Shown here: positions 18,998 to 26,719 of the stretch, in pieces
How the letters are laid out: the number at the start of each line of letters is the position of its first letter
How positions within the stretch are numbered: the stretch's first letter is position 1
Assembly: GCF_003863365.1 (NCBI RefSeq)
Contig: NZ_RQXT01000010.1
Coordinates: 62,001 to 126,000 of the forward strand
DNA length: 64,000 bases
Direction of reading: 5' to 3'
DNA from: Mesorhizobium tamadayense
Lineage (GTDB): Bacteria > Pseudomonadota > Alphaproteobacteria > Rhizobiales > Rhizobiaceae
Notes under the pieces: generated by a model
Told to the model about the DNA's origin: nothing
Seen by the model: only the letters and a program-made list of their open reading frames with translations
Database searches by the model: none
Translations under genes and position numbers: made by a program

Positions 18998-19518
18998 ACA
19001 AGAACGTCCATGCTTTGCTTCAGCCCGCAATACAGGGATCGATCCCCGTTTGCCAACAAAACCAGCCAAGTGCGGCAATTTCCGGCGCGTGCCTCGCAGA
19101 ACTGGAGCAGATCTCGCGCAGCGGTTCGGCAGCTTTCAGGTGTTCGCGGCGCGACCGTGTCGGGGAACTGGCGGATGCTGCAGTTCACGCCAAGAATCGA
19201 TCTGACCGCGAAAGTGGTGTTGGCTACCGGCGCCTCGGGCGATTCCTTTATGCAGACTTGCTAAGGAAAATGGTGATCGCGGCCGGTTGCAACTCAAACG
19301 GCCCTCCAGCCAGGACCAACCAGGCGTCGTTTCTGTGCCATTTTTGCTACATCCGCGGGCCTAATACCGGGAATCCTCGCTTTTAGAGCACTCCAAATCA
19401 ATAAGTGCTCACATCTCCGAGAAATCTGATAGATACTCGCTGCAAGCTCTGGTGGCAGGCTTGGGCAAATAAGCGCTGACAAAAACAAAAGAGGCGCGGG
19501 GATAGTTACGGGGTAGAA
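18998..19518. other. 521-bp intergenic region between divergent genes
   Basis: No convincing gene is present; open stretches of 60-130 codons here have no recognisable content. Composition becomes more AT-rich toward 19380-19510, consistent with the promoter of the secretion operon. A small hairpin, GAGCAC (19386-19391) with GTGCTC (19405-19410), is the only structure I see. Confidence 0.5.
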
Positions 19519-20967
19519 ATGACCAGGACGGGTAAAGTGACCGTCGGCTGGCGCGTTGCGCTTGCCGTCACGGTGTCGATGCTGGCTTGCGGAAGCGCCA
19601 GTGGACTCACACTCAAGGAAGCTATTGCAGTCGCCGTCGAGTCCAATCCTGAGATTGGGCAGGCGATCGAAAACCGCGAAGCCATCGAATTCGAGCTGCG
19701 CCAGGCAAAGGGCCTTTATCTTCCCAGCATAGACCTGGAAGGATCGACCGGCGTTCGCCGCCTGGACAATTCTTCCCGGCGCGCGCTCGGCGAGAAGGAC
19801 GACGCCCTCTATCCGAACGAGGCCGACCTCACCGTCACGCAGACGCTTTATGACAGCGGGGCAAGGCGGGCCGAAATGAGCCGCCAGGCCTCTCGTGTCG
19901 ACGGAGCTTCCTTCAGGGTGCTGGAACGGTCCGAATTCATCGGGCTTTCCGTCGTCCAGGACTATCTCGAATATATGCTGCAGGCTTCGATCGTCGTCGA
20001 AGCGAAGAAGAACCTCGCCTTCCATCAGTCGATTCTCGGCGACATCAAGCAAGGCATCGCGGGCGGCGCGCTCAACGATGCCGATCGGCAGCAGGCCGAG
20101 GAGCGGCTCTATGCCGCCAAGGCGCGGATGCAGGAGGCCACCGAAGAACTGGAGGCGGCCAAGATCCGCTTCTTCAAGAATGTCGGCAAGCCGCTGACCA
20201 GTCCGTCGCGGCCAGCCGATGTGGCCGGCGCGCTGCCGCGCTCGCTCGATGACGCGATCGGCCTTGCCAGGCAGAACAATCCGCGCGTCCATATGGCCAA
20301 CAGCGACATCGACGCCGCAGCGTCGCTGGTCGACGCGGCGCGGGCGAAATACGGCCCCACGATTACCGCCGAGGGTGTCGCCCGGGGCGGATATGACATC
20401 GACGGCGACGACGGCGATACCAGCGACCTGCAGGCTCGGGTCGTGCTGCGCTGGAACCTCTATCGCGGCGGCATCGACAAGGCCAACGAGCAGGAGCAGA
20501 TCCGTCGCACCAGCGAGCAGCGCCTTGCGCTGCATCAGGTGCTGCGCGAGATCGAGGAAGCCGTCCGCACATCGTGGGACCGTCGCTTCCGCCAGGCGGA
20601 ACTGGCGCAAACGCTGCGGCTGCAGGCGGCCACCAGCGAAAAGCTGGTTGCGTCCTACCGCGAGCAGTTCAAGGTCGGACAGCGTTCGCTGCTCGACGTG
20701 CTCGACGCGCAGAACACGCGCTTCAACACCGCAACGCTTGCCGACACCTCGTCCTATGCGTCGCTGTTTGCCGAATACCGGCTGCTGGCCGCGACCGGGG
20801 AATTGCTGAAGACGCTGAACATCCAGCCGGCCAAGCAAGCCGCGGCCTACGCGCGAACGGAATTCGGTGTGCCGGCGACCGCCGATACCGAAACCTATGC
20901 ACGCACGCCGTCGGAGCAGAAGAATGATCTGCCGTTCGACATCCTCGCGCCGGTCAGGAAAAAGTAG
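19519..20967 (+). CDS. TolC-family outer membrane protein of type I secretion system
   Basis: 482 residues with a signal peptide (VALAVTVSMLACGSASG) and the two duplicated long alpha-helical OEP regions typical of TolC/LapE. It begins LTLKEAIAVAVESNPEIGQA, then QTLYDSGARRAEMSRQ and, in the second half, LRWNLYRGGIDKANEQEQI and VGQRSLLDVLDAQNTRFNT. It forms the outer-membrane tunnel for the exporter genes that follow. First gene of an operon with the ABC exporter (39-bp gap) and adaptor. Export of the adhesin at 26720-33577 is the expected job. Confidence 0.9.
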   Translation: MTRTGKVTVGWRVALAVTVSMLACGSASGLTLKEAIAVAVESNPEIGQAIENREAIEFELRQAKGLYLPSIDLEGSTGVRRLDNSSRRALGEKDDALYPNEADLTVTQTLYDSGARRAEMSRQASRVDGASFRVLERSEFIGLSVVQDYLEYMLQASIVVEAKKNLAFHQSILGDIKQGIAGGALNDADRQQAEERLYAAKARMQEATEELEAAKIRFFKNVGKPLTSPSRPADVAGALPRSLDDAIGLARQNNPRVHMANSDIDAAASLVDAARAKYGPTITAEGVARGGYDIDGDDGDTSDLQARVVLRWNLYRGGIDKANEQEQIRRTSEQRLALHQVLREIEEAVRTSWDRRFRQAELAQTLRLQAATSEKLVASYREQFKVGQRSLLDVLDAQNTRFNTATLADTSSYASLFAEYRLLAATGELLKTLNIQPAKQAAAYARTEFGVPATADTETYARTPSEQKNDLPFDILAPVRKK

Positions 20968-21006
20968 CCGATGTAAGCATCGATCTCTGGTCCTTCGGGG
21001 CGGATC

Positions 21007-23139
21007 GTGAATCAGCAGCCCAACATCGTCTCGCCCAAGGAGGCTTTCAAAGCCTGCTTCTCGGCGATTGCAGCCTATCTCGGCCGGCCGAGCGCGGAGA
21101 CCGTGCTGTTTGCCGGGGTGCCGATTTCGGACACGCGTATCGAGCCGGACGACATCAGGCACCTGGCCGAACGCATCGGCCTCGAGGTCCAGGCGTTCAG
21201 CCATCGCGATTTCGTGCGTGGCCGCGTCGATCTTCCGGCCATCGTGTTCCGCGTCAGCCAATTGCCGGTTGCGCTGCTCGCCGAGATCGAGGCCGGGCAA
21301 TATCTGACGGCGCCGCAGGAAAACGGCCGCACCACGATCGGCAAATCTGAGCTTGCCGAGAGCTACATCAGCGGCGGCGCTTCATTTTCGATCACCTATG
21401 CCAACACCGCCGAGGAGATGACGGTCGGCGCGGCGCCGAGGATCGAAAGGCGCCATTGGCTGACCGGAACGATGGGGGCTTTCTGGCGCACATATTCGAA
21501 GGTCGTGTTGTCGGCCGTCTTCATCAACCTCTTGGCGATCGCCTCGCCGATATTCACCATGAACGTCTACGACCGCATCCTGCCGAACAAGGCGATATCG
21601 ACGCTCTGGGTGCTGGCGCTCGGGATCGGCGCGGCCATCCTGTTCGACCTGTTGCTGAAAACGGCCCGCGCCTCGCTCATCGACTATGCCGGGCGCAAGG
21701 CGGATCTGAGGATTTCCTATCTGCTGTTCGAGAAAGTGCTCAACTCGTCGCTGTCGGCGCGGCCGGGGTCGACCGGCGAATACGCGAATCGCGTCACGCA
21801 ATATGAGTTCGTGCGCGAGTTCTTCACCTCGAACACCATCAGCGTCTTCATCGACACCGTTTTCGTCTTCGTTTTCCTGCTGGTCATCTACGCCATTGGC
21901 GGCTGGCTGGTGGTCATACCGGCTCTGGCCTTCGTGATCGCCGTCCTCGTCGGGCTGGTGACGCAGCGGCGCATCGGCAAGCGGGTCGCCGCTTCGATGA
22001 ACGAATCGGCCCAGCGCCAGGCCCTTCTGGTCGAATCCATCTCCACGCTGGAGACGATCAAGTCGCTGCGCGCCGAGGCCTATCTGCTGCGCAAATGGGG
22101 CGAGCACTCGAAGAACGCGGCCAACACGTCGGAGAAGATCAAGGAGCTTTCGGCCGCCGCCGGCAACATCACCGGCGCCATCCAGCAATTCGTGACCGTC
22201 GCCCTGGTGGTTGCCGGCGCCTACGCCTTCTCGGAAGGCCAGGTCTCGACAGGCGCGATCATCGGCACCGTCATGCTGGCGGGCCGGGCGGTCGCGCCGC
22301 TCGGCCAGATCGCCATCACGCTTGCCCGCTTCCGGCAAGCCATGCTGTCGCTCAGGATCGTCAACACGATCATGTCGCAGCCGGAGGACCGACCCGACAC
22401 GGTCGGCTTCGTCAACCGGCCGATCCGCAGCGGCGCGATGCTCTTCAAGAATGTCGGCTTTGCCTATCCGGGCACCGAAAACGAGGTTCTGAACGGGCTC
22501 AACATTGCCGTCAGGCCCGGCGAGCGTGTCGGCATCATCGGTCGCATCGGTTCCGGCAAGACCACGATGGGGCGGCTGATCGGCCGGCTCTACCTGCCGA
22601 CCTCCGGAGAGCTGCTGCTCGACGGCATCGACATCCGCCAATACCACCCGTCGGAAGTCCGCACCGCGGTCGGCATCGTCGCGCAGGCCGGCGATCTGTT
22701 TTCGGGCACTATCAAGGAAAACCTTTTGATGGCCGCTCCCGAAGCGACCGACGAGGAGATCATAGACGCCGCGAAGGCCGCCGGCGTCGATGACTTCGTC
22801 TCGCGCCATCCGCGCGGCTACGACATGAATGTCGGCGAGCGGGGCACCAATCTCTCGGGCGGCCAGAGGCAGGCGGTGGCGATCGCGCGGCTGCTTCTGA
22901 CCAAGCCGAAGATCGTCTTCCTGGACGAGCCGTCGGGCTCGATGGACCTCGCCTCGGAACGGCAGTTGATCAGGCAGCTCAAAGTGGCGTTCGACCGCAA
23001 CACGACGCTGATCGTGTCGACCCATCGCTACAGCATGCTGGAGCTCGTCGACCGCCTCATCGTCATCGAGCAGGGCCGTGTGGTCGCGGACGGAGCAAAG
23101 GAACAAGTCATCCAGGCATTGCAAAAGGCGAATGCCTGA
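21007..23139 (+). CDS. Type I secretion ABC transporter, LapB/HlyB-like
   Basis: 710 residues in three parts. An N-terminal C39-peptidase-like domain (about 1-135) lacks an obvious catalytic Cys-His pair, as in LapB and HlyB where it only docks substrate. An ABC transmembrane domain follows (about 155-440), and a nucleotide-binding domain has Walker A GRIGSGKTT (512-520), ABC signature LSGGQRQ (616-622) and Walker B DEPSGSMD starting at residue 640. It drives export of RTX proteins carrying a C-terminal signal. The GTG start at 21007 follows a GGGGCGGA leader. The adaptor gene starts 17 bp downstream. Confidence 0.92.
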   Translation: MNQQPNIVSPKEAFKACFSAIAAYLGRPSAETVLFAGVPISDTRIEPDDIRHLAERIGLEVQAFSHRDFVRGRVDLPAIVFRVSQLPVALLAEIEAGQYLTAPQENGRTTIGKSELAESYISGGASFSITYANTAEEMTVGAAPRIERRHWLTGTMGAFWRTYSKVVLSAVFINLLAIASPIFTMNVYDRILPNKAISTLWVLALGIGAAILFDLLLKTARASLIDYAGRKADLRISYLLFEKVLNSSLSARPGSTGEYANRVTQYEFVREFFTSNTISVFIDTVFVFVFLLVIYAIGGWLVVIPALAFVIAVLVGLVTQRRIGKRVAASMNESAQRQALLVESISTLETIKSLRAEAYLLRKWGEHSKNAANTSEKIKELSAAAGNITGAIQQFVTVALVVAGAYAFSEGQVSTGAIIGTVMLAGRAVAPLGQIAITLARFRQAMLSLRIVNTIMSQPEDRPDTVGFVNRPIRSGAMLFKNVGFAYPGTENEVLNGLNIAVRPGERVGIIGRIGSGKTTMGRLIGRLYLPTSGELLLDGIDIRQYHPSEVRTAVGIVAQAGDLFSGTIKENLLMAAPEATDEEIIDAAKAAGVDDFVSRHPRGYDMNVGERGTNLSGGQRQAVAIARLLLTKPKIVFLDEPSGSMDLASERQLIRQLKVAFDRNTTLIVSTHRYSMLELVDRLIVIEQGRVVADGAKEQVIQALQKANA

Positions 23140-23156
23140 CCGGGGTACGTTGGGGA

Positions 23157-24446
23157 ATGTTTGCAAAAGAAGACCGACCGCCGTTTTTCGCGTCGGCGTC
23201 CGTCTATATCATAGGGGCGCTGTTCGTGGCCTTCACCGCCTGGGCATCCTTTGCCGAGGTCGATGAGATCGCGCGCGGCGACGGCAAGGTCATACCCGCC
23301 TCCAAGACGCAGATCATCCAAGCGAGCGAAGCCGGCGTCGTCCAGGAAATCGCGGTCAAGATCGGCCAGATCGTCAGGAAGAACGACCTGATCATCCGCC
23401 TCGACAACACAGGCAACACCTCGAGCCTGGGCGAGGAGCAGGCCAAGGCGCGGGCGCTGCAGGCGCGCATCGCCAGGCTCAAATTCGAGCAGAGCGGCAC
23501 CCTCGAGGGCGCGTTCCCCTGTCCGGCCGATATCCTGAAGATCGCCCCGGCAATCTGCGACAACGAGCAGAAGCTGCTCGTTGCGCGCCGGGACAACTTC
23601 CAGGTGAAGCTGTCGGTGCTGAAGTCGCGTCTCGATCAGCGCGAGAACGAGCTGGACGAGGCAACCGCCAATTCCGACCGCCTGTCCAAGAGCCTGGCCG
23701 TCAGCGACCAGGAAACGGCGCTGATCGAACCCATGGTCAAGAAGGGCCTGATGGCCAGGACCGAGCAGATCCGCGTCGAGCGGGAGCAGACCGACCTTCG
23801 CGGACAGCTCAACCTTGCCGGCGAGACGATCAAGAAGAGCAAGTCGGCCATCACCGAGGCGCAGCTTCAGGTCGACGAGCTCGGCCTGCAATTGCAGCAG
23901 GAAGCATTGAGCGACTTGACGCAGGCGCTGGCGGACCTCTCGGTGGTGGACGAAACCATCCGCGGCGCCACCGACAAGGTGGCGCGGACCGATATCCGCT
24001 CGCCCGTCGACGGCATCGTCAACACGCTCGACGTCAACACACTTGGCGCCTTCGTTCAGCCGGGCGCGGTCGTGGCCGGAATCGTGCCGACATCGGAGAC
24101 GCTGCTGGTCGAGGCGCGGGTCTCGCCGCGCGACGTCGCCTTCATCCAGCCGGACCAGGACGCGCTGATCAAGGTCACGGCCTATGATTTCTCGATCTTC
24201 GGCGGCATCGAGGGCAAGGTCTCGAACATCACCGCCGACAGCCTGGTCGACCAAAAGACGGGCGAGCCTTACTACCAGGTGCGGGTTGCAACCGAGAAGT
24301 CGACCCTCACAAGGGACGGCAAGGCTTATTCCATCATCCCCGGCATGATCTGCTCGGTCGATATCAAGACCGGGCGCAAGACGATCCTCAACTATCTTTT
24401 GAAGCCCATCAACAAGGCGCGTCAGGAGGCGATGAGTGAGCGATAG
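23157..24446 (+). CDS. HlyD/LapC-type periplasmic adaptor
   Basis: 429 residues: one N-terminal transmembrane helix (SVYIIGALFVAFTAWASFAEVDE), a lipoyl/barrel-sandwich start (GKVIPASKTQIIQASEAGVVQEI), a long alpha-helical hairpin (about 90-270), and a returning beta-barrel half with RTDIRSPVDGIVNTLDVNTLGAFVQPG. The C-terminal MICSVDIKTGRKTILNYLLKPI is the HlyD-family signature. It bridges the ABC exporter and the TolC-like channel. Its 3' end overlaps the next gene by 11 bp. Confidence 0.92.
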   Translation: MFAKEDRPPFFASASVYIIGALFVAFTAWASFAEVDEIARGDGKVIPASKTQIIQASEAGVVQEIAVKIGQIVRKNDLIIRLDNTGNTSSLGEEQAKARALQARIARLKFEQSGTLEGAFPCPADILKIAPAICDNEQKLLVARRDNFQVKLSVLKSRLDQRENELDEATANSDRLSKSLAVSDQETALIEPMVKKGLMARTEQIRVEREQTDLRGQLNLAGETIKKSKSAITEAQLQVDELGLQLQQEALSDLTQALADLSVVDETIRGATDKVARTDIRSPVDGIVNTLDVNTLGAFVQPGAVVAGIVPTSETLLVEARVSPRDVAFIQPDQDALIKVTAYDFSIFGGIEGKVSNITADSLVDQKTGEPYYQVRVATEKSTLTRDGKAYSIIPGMICSVDIKTGRKTILNYLLKPINKARQEAMSER

Positions 24447-25077
24447 CGCCGCACGCCCCGACACTGCGCGCGACCGGCTGCTGCCGTCGCTCGCGGCCGA
24501 GGATTTCGGCCCGGAGTTCCGCGTTGTGGCGCGCGGCGGCGTGCGCCGCGGCATCCGGCTGGAGCGCGCCTTCTGGGCATCGCTGAAGCAGATGGCCGAA
24601 ACCCGCAAGTGCACGATCGGCATGCTGGTCGAGGAGATCGCCGAGAATCACCCCGACCTGGGTAACCTGACATCGGCGATCCGGGTGGCGTGCATGCGGA
24701 GCCTCGCCGAGGAAAGCATGGAGTTGCGCAAGCTCGCCTCGATCCGGACGATCACCGCGATCCTGGTCGCCTGCCCCTCGCCCGCCTTCGCGCTGTCGTC
24801 GTCGAAAAAGATCCTGGCGTTCAATGCGCCATTCCAGCAATTGGTTAGGCGCCAACTGCCGAACGCACCGGGCGACGACGGCAGGCAGGACCTCAAGCTG
24901 GCGCTGGACCTCAACGTCACCGACGTTTTCGCCCGGCTCGACGCCAATGGCGAGACGCCCGTCACCACCGGCTTCGTCATCGGCGCCGGCGAGCGCCGCT
25001 ACCGGGGCCAGCTCAGCGCCGTGCGCGCGCCGGTTACAGAGCCGGAACTCTTGATGGCGTTCGTCTTCAACGGGTAG
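24436..25077 (+). CDS. Ribbon-helix-helix domain protein with PAS-like C-terminal half, in the secretion operon
   Basis: 213 residues. The GTG at 24436 has AGGAGG at 24424-24429. Residues about 35-90 (RRGIRLERAFWASLKQMAETRKCTIGMLVEEIAE) resemble the RHH_4 domain found in alphaproteobacterial regulators. The second half (about 110-205: SSSKKILAFNAPFQQLVRRQLP, then a GERRYRGQLSAVRAP end) has the spacing of a PAS-like sensor fold, but this is a visual judgement. It is translationally coupled to the adaptor gene (11-bp overlap). A regulator placed as the last gene of an adhesin-secretion operon is unusual, and its target may be the adhesin or lapG-like promoters that follow. Confidence 0.65.
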   Translation: MSDSAARPDTARDRLLPSLAAEDFGPEFRVVARGGVRRGIRLERAFWASLKQMAETRKCTIGMLVEEIAENHPDLGNLTSAIRVACMRSLAEESMELRKLASIRTITAILVACPSPAFALSSSKKILAFNAPFQQLVRRQLPNAPGDDGRQDLKLALDLNVTDVFARLDANGETPVTTGFVIGAGERRYRGQLSAVRAPVTEPELLMAFVFNG

Positions 25078-25172
25078 TTCCCCAGCGCGGAAAATTTTTA
25101 CTGTCGGATAGTGCTTGCGTTGGCAGATCGCATGCCTTGGAGATTGGCCGAAATGCCCATCGCTTCGGTCAA

Positions 25173-25332
25173 TCCTGGGCGAAGCAAGGAGCGAAGCGAC
25201 GCAGCGCAGACCCCAGGATCCTGTGCCGTGACGTTAAGGTGTTGCCACGGTGCAGAATTCTGCTCCGCTGCGGTCCTCGGCCGAGGTAACGGTATGGATC
25301 CTCGGGTCTTCGCTCGCTTCGCCCAAGGATGA
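25173..25332. repeat. Interspersed Mesorhizobium-type repeat with inverted arms
   Basis: Lies in the 331-bp gap 25078-25408, which holds no gene. The left arm (about 25173-25232, GGGCGAAGCAAGGAGCGAAG ... AGGATCCTGTGCCGTGAC) and the right arm (about 25286-25332, GGTAACGGTATGGATCC ... GCTTCGCCCAAGGATGAC) are imperfect inverted copies. Both carry the GGATCC core. Sequences of this kind are scattered in Mesorhizobium intergenic DNA by my recollection. The convergent ends of the secretion operon and the lapG-like gene face it. Confidence 0.65.
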
Positions 25333-25408
25333 CGAAGACACGAAGGCATCGGTCAATTTCGGACGGCTGCGATGCGCTTTCCTTGAATTGCTCTGACCGA
25401 CAGGCAGC

Positions 25409-26395
25409 CTATTTCGGACCGACGCCGGTACCCGCGGGAGCGATCGTCGTTCCAGGCGAAGAGCCTTCGCCGGGCGCCACTGTCGTGAAACCGCCGGCGG
25501 TGTCTGCGATCTGCGCGCCGGACCTCGATCCGTGGATCCAGGCGCGATCGGTGCTGAAGGAATAGAGCGGGACGTAATCGGGAAGATCGCTGTCCATCGC
25601 CACATTGTTGCTGAGGCTGTCCAGGATGAAGGCGCCGCTTCCCGTGCTCACGGACAGGACGGCGTGGAAAAATTTCCGGCGGCGATCCTGCAGCACGACG
25701 AGCGACATGCTCTGCGCCGGGATCCCGGCGCGCAACAGCGCCGCCATCTTCAGTATGGCGAAATCCTCGCAGTCGCCGGCGCGATGCGCGAGGATCTCCG
25801 ACGGCTTCGCCCAGTAGTCGAGCTTGCCGTAGACGACGCTGTCCTTGCGATAGGCGATCAGGCGGTTGATGCTGCTGTTGACGAAGGCCAGCTTGTCGCG
25901 GAAGCCCTTGTTGCCGGCGATGTCGACAATCCCGGCAAAAGCCGCGTTCTCACGATCGCAGGCGCTGCCTGGCGTGCAGTCGAGGATCGCCTTGTAAATG
26001 GGGGCCCAGCGCGCGGCGACCGGGAAGTTGTGCATGGACAAGGCGACCGACCCGAACACGCCCGGAATGATCGCCCCAGTCTGGATCGGGTCAACCTGGA
26101 TCGGATCGATGCCGGGGGCGGCCCCTCCGTTCGAAGAACCTGCCGCCGGGTGGGCATCGAGGGCTCCATAGGCGCTGACGACACCGGTGATCCGGTAGGC
26201 GGCGATGGGCTGCCAGGGCTGCAATCTGGCCAGCGAAACACCGCCGAGAAGGATGGGCGCAGATACCGTCTGGGGGGCGGGATTTCCAACGGATATCGCG
26301 CTGGCGGATGACGCATTCGGCAGACCGGCGAGGCCGATTGCCAGCAGCAGAACCTTGATCCCCGACGTCCCCGAAGCAGCTTTTTGTATTTTCAT
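25409..26395 (-). CDS. LapG-like periplasmic transglutaminase-type cysteine protease
   Basis: 328 residues with a signal peptide (MKIQKAASGTSGIKVLLLAIGLAG region). The bacterial transglutaminase-like cysteine peptidase (PF06035/DUF920) triad is complete: Cys209 in AGDCEDFA, His244 in KFFHAVL and Asp259 in ILDSLS. In Pseudomonas, LapG cuts the N-terminus of the surface adhesin LapA at a di-alanine site and releases the biofilm, under control of LapD and c-di-GMP. Here the gene is divergent from a giant RTX adhesin with a PAAG sequence near its N-terminus. No LapD homologue is in the window. The ATG at 26395 is preceded by a strong AAGGTGGG Shine-Dalgarno that can be paired (26400-26458). Confidence 0.85.
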   Translation of the reverse strand: MKIQKAASGTSGIKVLLLAIGLAGLPNASSASAISVGNPAPQTVSAPILLGGVSLARLQPWQPIAAYRITGVVSAYGALDAHPAAGSSNGGAAPGIDPIQVDPIQTGAIIPGVFGSVALSMHNFPVAARWAPIYKAILDCTPGSACDRENAAFAGIVDIAGNKGFRDKLAFVNSSINRLIAYRKDSVVYGKLDYWAKPSEILAHRAGDCEDFAILKMAALLRAGIPAQSMSLVVLQDRRRKFFHAVLSVSTGSGAFILDSLSNNVAMDSDLPDYVPLYSFSTDRAWIHGSRSGAQIADTAGGFTTVAPGEGSSPGTTIAPAGTGVGPK

Positions 26396-26719
26396 AACGC
26401 CCACCTTTGACTGTGGACGCTACCGATCTTGTCTCAAATTATCGGAAAGGAAGGTGGGTAAAGTTACGCGAATCAATCTATGCTGCTTTGTGTCAAATTT
26501 TATTCAAATTTATACTTTCGTTTATCGGACCGGTGCCGCGTTTCCCAACCAGCCCGACGCCGCCTCCGGGAATGCATATCCGGGTATATCATGGCGATTT
26601 ACCAAGTGTAAAAAATGCAAATCTCTACATATTCCAGTATATGAAAAAGATTGAAGGTGTGTTGCAAAGCTCGAGGCTGGCATGTCTCTTTCCGGGAAAC
26701 GCCGAAGGGGGCTTGAGCT
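26396..26719. other. Divergent promoter region between lapG-like and adhesin genes
   Basis: 324 bp without a gene. The centre (26430-26660) is clearly AT-richer than its surroundings, with TTTTATTCAAATTTATACTTT near 26495-26515 as candidate promoter DNA. The adhesin ATG at 26720 is preceded by AGGGGGC. An 8-bp inverted repeat sits in the lapG-like leader. Several short ATATTCC/ATATCC words near 26575-26640 are noted without interpretation. Confidence 0.5.
26400..26458 (-). promoter_or_regulatory. Possible Shine-Dalgarno-sequestering stem in lapG-like leader
   Basis: On the minus strand CCCACCTT (26458-26451) is complementary to AAGGTGGG (26407-26400), the Shine-Dalgarno sequence that lies 4 nt before the ATG at 26395. 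A nested CCGAT/ATCGG pairing (26423-26427 with 26441-26445) inside the 43-nt loop would stabilise the fold. Pairing would hide the ribosome site of the protease mRNA. Confidence 0.45.

Noticed and set aside
18035..19264. A 409-codon plus-strand frame over the SAF-domain oxidoreductase
   Set aside because: Asp/His/Gly-rich shadow with no family content, running out into the intergenic DNA.
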